A stretch of 47,322 bases of DNA from a virus: the IMG/VR virus record IMGVR_UViG_3300030380_006479, positions 1 through 47,322 of that record. One strand, written 5' to 3'. Of this stretch, positions 7,810 through 15,925 are shown piece by piece. The number at the start of each line of letters is the position of its first letter. Positions within the stretch are counted from its first letter, which is position 1. Under the pieces are notes generated by a model. That model saw nothing but the letters and a program-made list of their open reading frames with translations, did not search any database and had not been told where the DNA came from. The translations under genes and the position numbers were made by a program.

Positions 7810-10164
7810 ATGATAGATGAATCACTAGTAAAAACTAATTTTGTAGGTAAAGATGGTTTTCGTTGGTGGGTTGGACAGATTGCACCATCCACTGCACAGG
7901 GAGAACAACTTGCTCCAAAGAAAGGTGCTGAAACATGGGGTAATCGACTTAAAGTTAGAATTATGGGATATCATCCATTTTCTAAAGCAGAACTATCTGA
8001 TGCTGATTTACCTTGGGCTAATGTTATGCTTCCTGCTACATCAGGCACAGGAGGTGCAAGTTTCTCTACAACAATTGCATTAAGACCTGGTGATGTTGTC
8101 ATTGGATTTTTCCTTGATGGTGAAGTGGCTCAACAACCAGTTATACTTGGTGCATTTGGTAGAACACGAGATGTAGTACAGGATTTACCATCAGAATCGT
8201 TGGGATTTTTACCATTTACAGGTTATACAGAAAAAATTCCACCTCCAAGTGGTACGTTGGATGCTGGTGAGGAGAATGATACGAATACGGAGTCTAGTAA
8301 ATCTGGATCATTACTTGATAAAAAACAAATAGATGAAAAAAATAAAAATAAAGGGGAAGGTGAAAAGAAAGATTTATCTGTTTCATCTACTTTAGGAGTT
8401 GTTGAAGTTCCTGCAGATGCTTGTGCTGATAATTTTGTAGGTAAAGTTTCTGCAAGTTTAGATAATCTACTCAATGGGGTTGGAGAGGGAACAGATTTCC
8501 TATCTGATGTTGCAAGTGTCACCAAACAAATTCAATCTTTATCAAATGGTGCTGTTTCTGCTATGACAGAATCTGTTTATTCAAGCATGGTTCCAACAAT
8601 TCAAGGTGGGTTAGAATCGTTGTATAATGATACTTTTTCTAAAGTACTAGCAACCACACAGAATAGTGGTTTGGCAAAATTAGCAGGAATTAATGCACAA
8701 AAAGCACAGGTCGGAAAGATTGCAGCTTTACAGGATAATCTTGATTGCCTACCAGGAAAAATCGTGGGTGGTTTGGACAAAACCATAAGGGGTATGATTG
8801 AACAGGCAGTCTTTGAGGTTGTAGATACTGGAACATGTGTCACAGAACAACTCGTTGGTTCATTGTTAAATGGTATCACTAATGATATATCGGATGCTTT
8901 GGAAGCACCTCTCAAAGGTTTGGGTAATGTGATTCCAAAAAGTTTTAAAGTTCAAGATCTTTTACGGAGTTCTTCTAATACATTTAAATCCATTGGAGAA
9001 GTTTTAAGTTGCAATCAATCAAGTGGTAAATGTGTAGGACAAATTAAGAAGTTTTCTACTGGATATGGTCCTCAAAGATCATTTGATGTAAAAGACGCTT
9101 ATGATAATGTTCTTAAAAATATGAATATCGCAGACACTCTTGGTGCAGATAGTGGTCCTATCACGAAACCAGACTGTGCATCTAAAACATTCTGCGGACC
9201 ACCAACAGTGAGTTTCTTCGGTGGTGATGGTGTTGGAGGGTTTGGTAAAGCAATACTGGGTGGAATTGTTGATAATACAGAGGGATTATCTGATGTGACT
9301 GCTGATGTGAGTAGGACAGCGAGTATTATAGGTGTAGAGATCACAGATCCTGGTTCTTCATATTTTTCATCTCCACCAATTGTTAGTATTGAAGATCCTT
9401 GTCGAAAGGGATATGGTGCACATGCGAGAGCAATTGTGGATTACAATCCTGATTCTAATACCTATGGCAAAATTATCGGTGTAGATATAATTTCTGAAGG
9501 AGAAAATTATCCATCCTCCAACACTGATGAAGTTGTAAATTCAGATGATATACCTGTAGGAGTGATAGCAGCTAAGGTAAGTGATGGTGGTTCAGGATAT
9601 GAAGTTGATTCAACCACTGCATCAGATGGTAACACACAATATAATCTCACGATTGATAATGGAAGAATAATATCTGCAATACCGATAAATAATGTTAAGA
9701 TCACTAGAATACCTAGAATTATTGTATCTTCACCCACTGGTGTTGGTGCTCTTCTTAAACCAATAATTGGTAGACTACCACTAACTCCACAAGGAGAAGT
9801 TATTCAGGTAATTGATTGTGTAGGACCTGAAACAAACAAGTTGGTTGGATATGTGAACGGAAAACCATACTATGGACCTTTCCATTTACATCCTACAAGG
9901 GGAGTGAAAATGGTGGGTATCGCACACACATCAACTCCACATGAAATAATTTATGATACACCAGAACAAAGTTTTGCTCCTGTTGCTGTTAGTGTGGCAA
10001 CAACTACTACACAAGAATCAACAAGTCAACCAACTATAACACCAACATCACCAATGATTGATAATACAACACCATCACCAACACCACCAAGTAGTCCACC
10101 ACCAAGTAGTCCACCACCAAGTGCTCCACCTTCAGGTGGTGGTGGATATGGAGGAGGTTACTAA
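7810..10164 (+). CDS. 5: Baseplate hub/spike protein gp5-like, OB-fold
   Basis: 784 residues. About residues 1-140 look like the gp5 N-terminal OB-fold that binds gp27 (FRWWVGQIAP, NRLKVRIMGYHP, ALRPGDVVIGFFLDG, QQPVILGAFGR). A charged linker, an alpha-helical region (220-450) and beta-rich segments follow. Residues 687-716 carry a His-rich 'YGPFHLHP...MVGIAHT' motif. The C-terminus is a proline/serine repeat (PPSSP units) ending in GGGGYGGGY. No T4-type lysozyme domain is recognised, and the beta-helix needle is in the next gene. GGAGG precedes the start, directly after the gp27 stop. Confidence 0.75.
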   Translation: MIDESLVKTNFVGKDGFRWWVGQIAPSTAQGEQLAPKKGAETWGNRLKVRIMGYHPFSKAELSDADLPWANVMLPATSGTGGASFSTTIALRPGDVVIGFFLDGEVAQQPVILGAFGRTRDVVQDLPSESLGFLPFTGYTEKIPPPSGTLDAGEENDTNTESSKSGSLLDKKQIDEKNKNKGEGEKKDLSVSSTLGVVEVPADACADNFVGKVSASLDNLLNGVGEGTDFLSDVASVTKQIQSLSNGAVSAMTESVYSSMVPTIQGGLESLYNDTFSKVLATTQNSGLAKLAGINAQKAQVGKIAALQDNLDCLPGKIVGGLDKTIRGMIEQAVFEVVDTGTCVTEQLVGSLLNGITNDISDALEAPLKGLGNVIPKSFKVQDLLRSSSNTFKSIGEVLSCNQSSGKCVGQIKKFSTGYGPQRSFDVKDAYDNVLKNMNIADTLGADSGPITKPDCASKTFCGPPTVSFFGGDGVGGFGKAILGGIVDNTEGLSDVTADVSRTASIIGVEITDPGSSYFSSPPIVSIEDPCRKGYGAHARAIVDYNPDSNTYGKIIGVDIISEGENYPSSNTDEVVNSDDIPVGVIAAKVSDGGSGYEVDSTTASDGNTQYNLTIDNGRIISAIPINNVKITRIPRIIVSSPTGVGALLKPIIGRLPLTPQGEVIQVIDCVGPETNKLVGYVNGKPYYGPFHLHPTRGVKMVGIAHTSTPHEIIYDTPEQSFAPVAVSVATTTTQESTSQPTITPTSPMIDNTTPSPTPPSSPPPSSPPPSAPPSGGGGYGGGY

Positions 10165-10904
10165 TGGGAGAAAGAGCAGATCAAAATTGGGAAGCAAGAT
10201 ATTGTGAGAGCAAAGGTCCCAAGTATAGACTAGATCTCAATAATCCACAAATGGGAACTGATGGACAGCAAGTTTTTATGAGGTATGCTGTCACAGATAA
10301 CAAAGAGACAAATGTGGAGGCATTTAGTGAATCTGGAGTTTATAGAAATCTTAATGAAAGAACAGTGGAGATCATTGCAGGATCTAAAAATAGTCCAAGT
10401 GATGTTGGGATTAAAATCAGTTCAGTTCAAGGTGATATTCACATTACTGTTGTTAAAAATGGAGACATAAGAATTTCTGGTGGAAGTGTCACTGTACAGG
10501 CAAATGAAGATATTGATTTAAAAGCAGGTAGAAATATCACTTTGAATGCTGGATCGAGAATACTTCTCAGAGGTATAAGAGTGGACGCATTCGGTAAGAT
10601 AGGAAATTTAGTTGCAAATACTGTAGGGACATGGGTGCAACAAATAATGAAACCAACTTATGTTGGAGATGATTACCTTCGTCAACCACCTGAATTAGAT
10701 GAATTTTTATCAGGACCAGTTGTACCTGGAGTTGGTGATAGTCCAATTGATATGGATGCTCTGAAAGAGAAAGCATCTGCCATCACTGAAAAAATAGAGA
10801 ATGTTGCCGATAGCATTGATAAAGATGCCCTTCGAAGTGGATTGCAACAAGCGACAAGTGATTTACAAAATAAAGCAAAAGGAATTTTTGATTCATTAAA
10901 TTAG
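10164..10904 (+). CDS. Beta-helical spike protein, gp5 C-domain-like
   Basis: 246 residues. The segment from about 85 to 140 has the alternating short-strand pattern of gp5/VgrG/gpV beta-helix needles (DIHITVVKNGDIRISGG, SVTVQANEDIDLKAGRNITL, NAGSRILLRG). The C-terminal part is helical and acidic. Its ATG overlaps the gp5-like stop (TAATG), so both are made together. I infer that it is the needle part of the cell-puncturing device, encoded separately here instead of fused to the OB domain as in T4 gp5. Confidence 0.65.
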   Translation: MGERADQNWEARYCESKGPKYRLDLNNPQMGTDGQQVFMRYAVTDNKETNVEAFSESGVYRNLNERTVEIIAGSKNSPSDVGIKISSVQGDIHITVVKNGDIRISGGSVTVQANEDIDLKAGRNITLNAGSRILLRGIRVDAFGKIGNLVANTVGTWVQQIMKPTYVGDDYLRQPPELDEFLSGPVVPGVGDSPIDMDALKEKASAITEKIENVADSIDKDALRSGLQQATSDLQNKAKGIFDSLN

Positions 10905-10914
10905 GAGAATTAAT

Positions 10915-13900
10915 ATGACTAATTTAAATGTTACGGGTAATGAGGCACAATTTAATGAAAAGGTAACCTTTTTAAAGGATGTAGATTTACAAGGAAATCT
11001 AGAAATAAAAGGAACATTAACTGTACCTCCTCTTCCACAACTCACAATTGATAACCTAACTGTATCTAATATTTTTGGAAATCCAGAAACAACTTTTCAT
11101 AATAGAGTAAATTTTTTAGATTCGGTAAGTTTTGCAGAAGCACTTTCATTTACAGATTTAGAATTAAGAGATAGATTAGCAGTTGGAGTTGGTGGTACTG
11201 TTTTAGTAGCAGACAGTAGATTAAATCCTGGTAAAGTTGGTATTGGAAGTACTAACCCAACAGAATTGTTAGATGTAGGTGGAAAAGCAAAAATTATTGA
11301 TTTAGAAATTGAAAATTTGCGTGTCGCTGGTTTATCCACGTTTGTTGGTATATCTAGTTTTCAAGACAATGTAATTTTTAATGGGTCTGGTGGAATATCA
11401 TCAGTATTTTTTGATAAATCTAATAATAGACTTAAGTTTGTTGATGAATCAAAAGCTACTTTTGGAACAGGAAATGATTTAGAAATATCTCATACCATAT
11501 CTCTTAAGGATCAACTTGATTCTAATGGAGACTCAGTTGTTGATGGTAGAACCTCATTAATTGAAGAGAGTGGATCGGGTGGATTAATATTTAAGTCAAA
11601 TGGTGGTGATGGACCAGGAGCATATCAATTCTTTGATCAAAGTTGGCAACCATTATTAAAAATGCATGGTGGTAATAATGCAAGAGTTGCTTTATATAAT
11701 GCTGGAATAAAAAAATTCAGAACTACTGGAATCGGTGTCTCAGTTCTAGGAGATTTAATTGTTCCTGATGTTGGAGGTAGAGTATCAAGAGTTGGATTAG
11801 GAACAACTTTTCCTGCTAATCCTCTTTCTATAACTGATTTAGATAATGCAGGAGAAGGAGAGTTAAGACTTGATGTAAAAGGAAGTATTTCAGTAAGTCG
11901 AAACATTTATGATTCCTCTGGTTCACCTGGTGAAAATAACTACTGGTTAAGAAGAGATCAACTTGGAATCAAATGGGTAGCACTTACACCAGGTTTTGAT
12001 GAAGGTATCTTCATACAGGATGAAGGACAATTCCTTCCCACTGACGAGAATCATCAGACCGTTGGTGCTGCACAATCATTTACAACAATAAATTTTGTTC
12101 AGAGAAATAGTCTTGGACTTGGAACAGATACATTAAGACCAACTGCTGCTGATCCAACTTTTCCTGGCACTGGTTTGTCAACCATATTTACAAACGATTT
12201 GTGGGGATATAATGGAGTTGGTAACAATGCATCCATCTTTAGGATGACAAAAGTTGGTGTTAATAACAGTAATCCAACTTACCAAGTAGACATAAATGGA
12301 GATTTACATGCGGTACAACAAGTTCAGTTTGATGATACACTAACAGTTAATAAACATACTGAATTAAAAGAAACTCTAAATGTAGGTGCTGCTGCCACAT
12401 TTAATGATAATGTAACAATCACTGCAGATGATAAATTCTTCAAGATACAAACAGATGCGGGGATTGATAAATTTACTGTTGATACTAATAATGGAAACAC
12501 AGATATAAAAGGTACATTAGATGTAAAATTAGAAACTGTACTCAAAGATACTTTAGATGTTACTGGTGCTGCTAATTTTAATAATACGGATGATGCCTCA
12601 AATTCTACCACTGGTGGTTCTGTAACCATCGATGGTGGAGCTGCGGTAGCTAAAAAACTATTTGTTGGAACTGATTTTAATGTAAAAGGAAATACACAAC
12701 TTGGTGATACTAGCAATGATACATTAACTGTCAATGCGACATCTACATTTAAAGCCAATGTGACTGCAGAAAAAAATGTAGATATAGATGAGAATCTAGA
12801 TGTAGACGGACACACTGAACTTGACGATTTAAATGTAACTGGTTTCTCTACATTTGGACCTGGTATTACCACTCAGACAAGCACATTATTTGCAAATCAA
12901 TTTAGTGTGGCAGGATTCTCTACATTCATTGGTATTACAACACAGAGAAGCACTTTATTTGCCAATCAACTCAGTGTAGTAGGATTCTCTACATTCATTG
13001 GTATTACAACACAGAGAAGCACTTTATTTGCTAATCAACTTAGTGTAGCAGGATTCTCTACATTTATTGGCATCACCACTCAGAAGAGCACGATGTTTAT
13101 GAAACAATCATCTACATCTGGGGTTGCAACTTTTAAGGGCACTGTTGATTTAGATGGTGCTATACAGGATATAAATGATGACACAGGATTCTCTGATCCT
13201 TGTAAAACTGATTATCGTCTTGCTTCAGTTGGAACTGGAGTATCATGGAGACCATCAGGTGTTCAGACAAAAAGAACAATATGGGTTACTAAAAATGGTT
13301 GTGATACAAACAGTGGATTATTAGAGGGAGATGCGAAGGCAACGATAGGTGCAGCAGCTGCGGTTGCTTTACCAACTGATACAATTAAAATAAGACCAGG
13401 TGTTTATGAGGAAAATAATCCAATTGGTTTAAGAACTGATGTTACAGTCACAGGAGAGGACATTCGTCTTGTTATCATACAGTCTCAAAATCGTTTACAG
13501 AATGTATTTCATGTCAGACGAGGTTGTTTAATTGAGAATTTAAACTTTGGTGGTTCAAACGTTGGTGTTGGTCATGATGGAGCTGCGTGTGTGGCATTTC
13601 CTCCACCAAGTGGATCTACAACAGGATTTACTGATGCAGGTCCTGCGAATGAAGGACCTAGTGGTAGATGGAGATCTCCATATATCAGAAACTGTACCAA
13701 CTTTATGACTGGTAGTATTGGAATGAAAATAGATGGAAATGATGCAAGAGCTGATTATACAGGAACAAATATTATTGGAGCTGATTTAAAATCAATGGTG
13801 TGTGATTCATTTACACAATACAATGAAAATGGTATCGGAGTATCTTTAACAAATAATGCCTATGCACAATTAGTTTCTATATTTACAATCAACACTGATA

Positions 13901-14907
13901 TTGGCATATATGCAGATACTGGAGCACAATGTGATCTAACAAACTCAAACTCCTCCTTTGGTAATTTTGGTTTAGTGGCAGTCGGGTTAGGTTCTACAGA
14001 ATTCACAGGTATTGTAAGTAATACAAATCCAGCAGGGGAATTAATTCTTAGCACTACTCCTGAAGAGCAAGATGTGGTAGTTGGAACCAGTGTTACAGAT
14101 TTAAATAATCAATTCAGAAGACCATTTGATGGACAGGCATTATACTTTAAGATAAAGGCAAGTAATTATGGTGGAGATTTCAATACAGATAATCTTAATG
14201 CAGGTACTCTCAATTCAGACGGTAGAATTACAGCACCATTGCAACAGTTAGATTCTATTAAATTAAATTCTGGTGTTGATCTCACAGGATTTAGTGCAAT
14301 TGATCCTCCTGATGTTTTAATAAGAGATGCAGATGGCACTCAAGAACCAAAAGGACCACAAGGAATTATCGCAGAAGCTACTGCCACTGTAAGTCCTGCA
14401 GGACTTTTAACAGAAATTAATGTTGTTGCACAGGGAAGAAATTATCTTTCAGGACAAAATATTGTTGTTGATGTTGAAGGAGATACGAGTCTTGCTACAG
14501 CAGTTATGTCACCAATTTATTATACTGTAGAAGAGGCAACAGACAATACAATAGGAATCACTTCAATTACATTTAATGAATTTATTCCCTATGAATTGTT
14601 CCCAGATGATCCTTTTACTTTACAGAGAATAAGTCGAATACTTACAAGCTCTCATTCTTTTGAGTATGTGGGTACTGGCACAGCCATAAATAAATCGGTA
14701 CCCCTACAAGGTGCAATCCCCATAAAAGCGAATGAAGTTGTAGCTAAAGATGGGGCACAAATTCCATTTACTTCTACCGACCAAAAAGGTAATTTTGATA
14801 TTGGTGAGGGTTTGCAAATTAATCAGACAACTTCGACAATTTCTGGAAGAGATTTTAGTAGATCACTTCAGGCAGAAGTAACACCATTAATACTAGCATT
14901 GAGATAA
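10915..14907 (+). CDS. Large fibre/baseplate protein with beta-helix domain
   Basis: 1330 residues preceded by AGGAG. The first 750 residues are short beta repeats such as 'VGIGSTNPTELLDVGG' and 'GLSTFVGISSF', typical of trimeric phage fibres. A four-unit 23-residue tandem repeat covers about residues 643-735. From about 785 to 1060 there is a pectate-lyase-like right-handed beta-helix (TIWVTKNGCDTNSG, TIKIRPGVYEEN, TVTGEDIRLVIIQ, CDLTNSNSSFGNFGLVAVG). The last 250 residues are globular and unassigned. It follows the spike genes and heads the fibre cluster, so it may be a baseplate-attached adhesin or a gp10-like wedge extension. The exact T4 counterpart is not clear. Confidence 0.65.
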   Translation: MTNLNVTGNEAQFNEKVTFLKDVDLQGNLEIKGTLTVPPLPQLTIDNLTVSNIFGNPETTFHNRVNFLDSVSFAEALSFTDLELRDRLAVGVGGTVLVADSRLNPGKVGIGSTNPTELLDVGGKAKIIDLEIENLRVAGLSTFVGISSFQDNVIFNGSGGISSVFFDKSNNRLKFVDESKATFGTGNDLEISHTISLKDQLDSNGDSVVDGRTSLIEESGSGGLIFKSNGGDGPGAYQFFDQSWQPLLKMHGGNNARVALYNAGIKKFRTTGIGVSVLGDLIVPDVGGRVSRVGLGTTFPANPLSITDLDNAGEGELRLDVKGSISVSRNIYDSSGSPGENNYWLRRDQLGIKWVALTPGFDEGIFIQDEGQFLPTDENHQTVGAAQSFTTINFVQRNSLGLGTDTLRPTAADPTFPGTGLSTIFTNDLWGYNGVGNNASIFRMTKVGVNNSNPTYQVDINGDLHAVQQVQFDDTLTVNKHTELKETLNVGAAATFNDNVTITADDKFFKIQTDAGIDKFTVDTNNGNTDIKGTLDVKLETVLKDTLDVTGAANFNNTDDASNSTTGGSVTIDGGAAVAKKLFVGTDFNVKGNTQLGDTSNDTLTVNATSTFKANVTAEKNVDIDENLDVDGHTELDDLNVTGFSTFGPGITTQTSTLFANQFSVAGFSTFIGITTQRSTLFANQLSVVGFSTFIGITTQRSTLFANQLSVAGFSTFIGITTQKSTMFMKQSSTSGVATFKGTVDLDGAIQDINDDTGFSDPCKTDYRLASVGTGVSWRPSGVQTKRTIWVTKNGCDTNSGLLEGDAKATIGAAAAVALPTDTIKIRPGVYEENNPIGLRTDVTVTGEDIRLVIIQSQNRLQNVFHVRRGCLIENLNFGGSNVGVGHDGAACVAFPPPSGSTTGFTDAGPANEGPSGRWRSPYIRNCTNFMTGSIGMKIDGNDARADYTGTNIIGADLKSMVCDSFTQYNENGIGVSLTNNAYAQLVSIFTINTDIGIYADTGAQCDLTNSNSSFGNFGLVAVGLGSTEFTGIVSNTNPAGELILSTTPEEQDVVVGTSVTDLNNQFRRPFDGQALYFKIKASNYGGDFNTDNLNAGTLNSDGRITAPLQQLDSIKLNSGVDLTGFSAIDPPDVLIRDADGTQEPKGPQGIIAEATATVSPAGLLTEINVVAQGRNYLSGQNIVVDVEGDTSLATAVMSPIYYTVEEATDNTIGITSITFNEFIPYELFPDDPFTLQRISRILTSSHSFEYVGTGTAINKSVPLQGAIPIKANEVVAKDGAQIPFTSTDQKGNFDIGEGLQINQTTSTISGRDFSRSLQAEVTPLILALR
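12841..13119 (+). repeat. 69-base tandem repeats inside fibre gene
   Basis: Four consecutive units (the first three bases longer) encode GFSTFIGITTQRSTLFANQLSVA-type blocks. The second and third units (12913-12981, 12982-13050) are almost identical in DNA; the outer units have diverged. This is a typical beta-repeat array in a fibre shaft and can change length by recombination. Confidence 0.85.
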
Positions 14908-14908
14908 T

Positions 14909-15925
14909 ATGGCAGTCGCACCATTAAATAAATTTTTGACATTTGCTGTACCAGTTGCACCAGGTGAGCAGACAATATACAAAGCCCCAGTTGGAACATC
15001 TGCGATTGTATTATACGCACAGGTTGCCAATGTTGGTATTGGAGATTCATTTCCGACTGTAACTTTTACTCACCGAAGAACAAGTGTTGCAACTCGAACT
15101 AGAGGAAATGTAAGAAATAACAGAATTATTAAAGATGGCGAAATTCCTCCAAATGATTCTCTTATTTTAGTTGATGGTAGATTAGTTTTAGAGAGAACTG
15201 CACTTGTATCAGATTCAATTGCAATATCTGGAATTCAAAGTGGAATTACGACAATTAGTGATGTAGAATATGATCACACCACTGGATTAACCACTGTTAC
15301 AACACTTGTCCCTCATGGATTGAGTGTTGATGATCAGATAACAATGGCTGGCATTGTATTCACTTGTCCATCCACAGCTGGAATAACAAGTTCAATTTTT
15401 CCTGCTCCACAAGTATCTTTCACCATTGAAAAAGTTATAGATGAGGGTGGAAATGTAGGAATATCTAAAACATTTGAAACAAATACAGGAATTGTAAAAA
15501 CCCTACCACATACTTTTGCACCTTCTCTACATAACTTTATTCGTGCAGATAAAGATGCAATAACTGTTAATACTTCATCAACTGCAACTGTCGGTACTAA
15601 AATAGCTCCAATAAAAGGAACTATCTACGGTTCTACATCAGGTATATTAACAGTGACGACTTCTGTTCCACATAATCTTTCACAAGGTGATTTTGTCAGT
15701 TTTAAGGATGAATCATTAACTTTTAAATGTTCACAAGATAATTTCTTTAAAGAAAAAAAATATCCTCGTAGCACTGACCCAGTTTCAGGTATAAACACAG
15801 ATGTAAAAACGGTGGTGGATGGTAATACTTTCACTACGTTCGTTGGATATACCACCACAGGTGGATTGGTCGGACCACTTCAGATGGAATTTATCTGTAG
15901 CATTCTAGAGAATAGTACAACATAA
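14909..15925 (+). CDS. Virion structural protein, fibre-associated
   Basis: 338 residues, unassigned. The N-terminal 100 residues form a beta-rich domain (MAVAPLNKFLTFAVPVAPGE, then KDGEIPPNDSLILVDGRLVL). Two copies of a small module with the pattern 'TVTTxVPHxLSxxDxI' follow (near residues 129-147 and 246-265). The same module occurs three times in the 1941-residue protein. The gene starts one base after the upstream fibre stop, and its own stop overlaps the next start. A connector or baseplate-fibre adaptor role is inferred from position and shared modules. Confidence 0.55.
   Translation: MAVAPLNKFLTFAVPVAPGEQTIYKAPVGTSAIVLYAQVANVGIGDSFPTVTFTHRRTSVATRTRGNVRNNRIIKDGEIPPNDSLILVDGRLVLERTALVSDSIAISGIQSGITTISDVEYDHTTGLTTVTTLVPHGLSVDDQITMAGIVFTCPSTAGITSSIFPAPQVSFTIEKVIDEGGNVGISKTFETNTGIVKTLPHTFAPSLHNFIRADKDAITVNTSSTATVGTKIAPIKGTIYGSTSGILTVTTSVPHNLSQGDFVSFKDESLTFKCSQDNFFKEKKYPRSTDPVSGINTDVKTVVDGNTFTTFVGYTTTGGLVGPLQMEFICSILENSTT

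Noticed and set aside
12841-13119. CRISPR-like array
   Set aside because: The repeats are directly adjacent, in frame and coding for beta-repeat fibre sequence, with no spacers.
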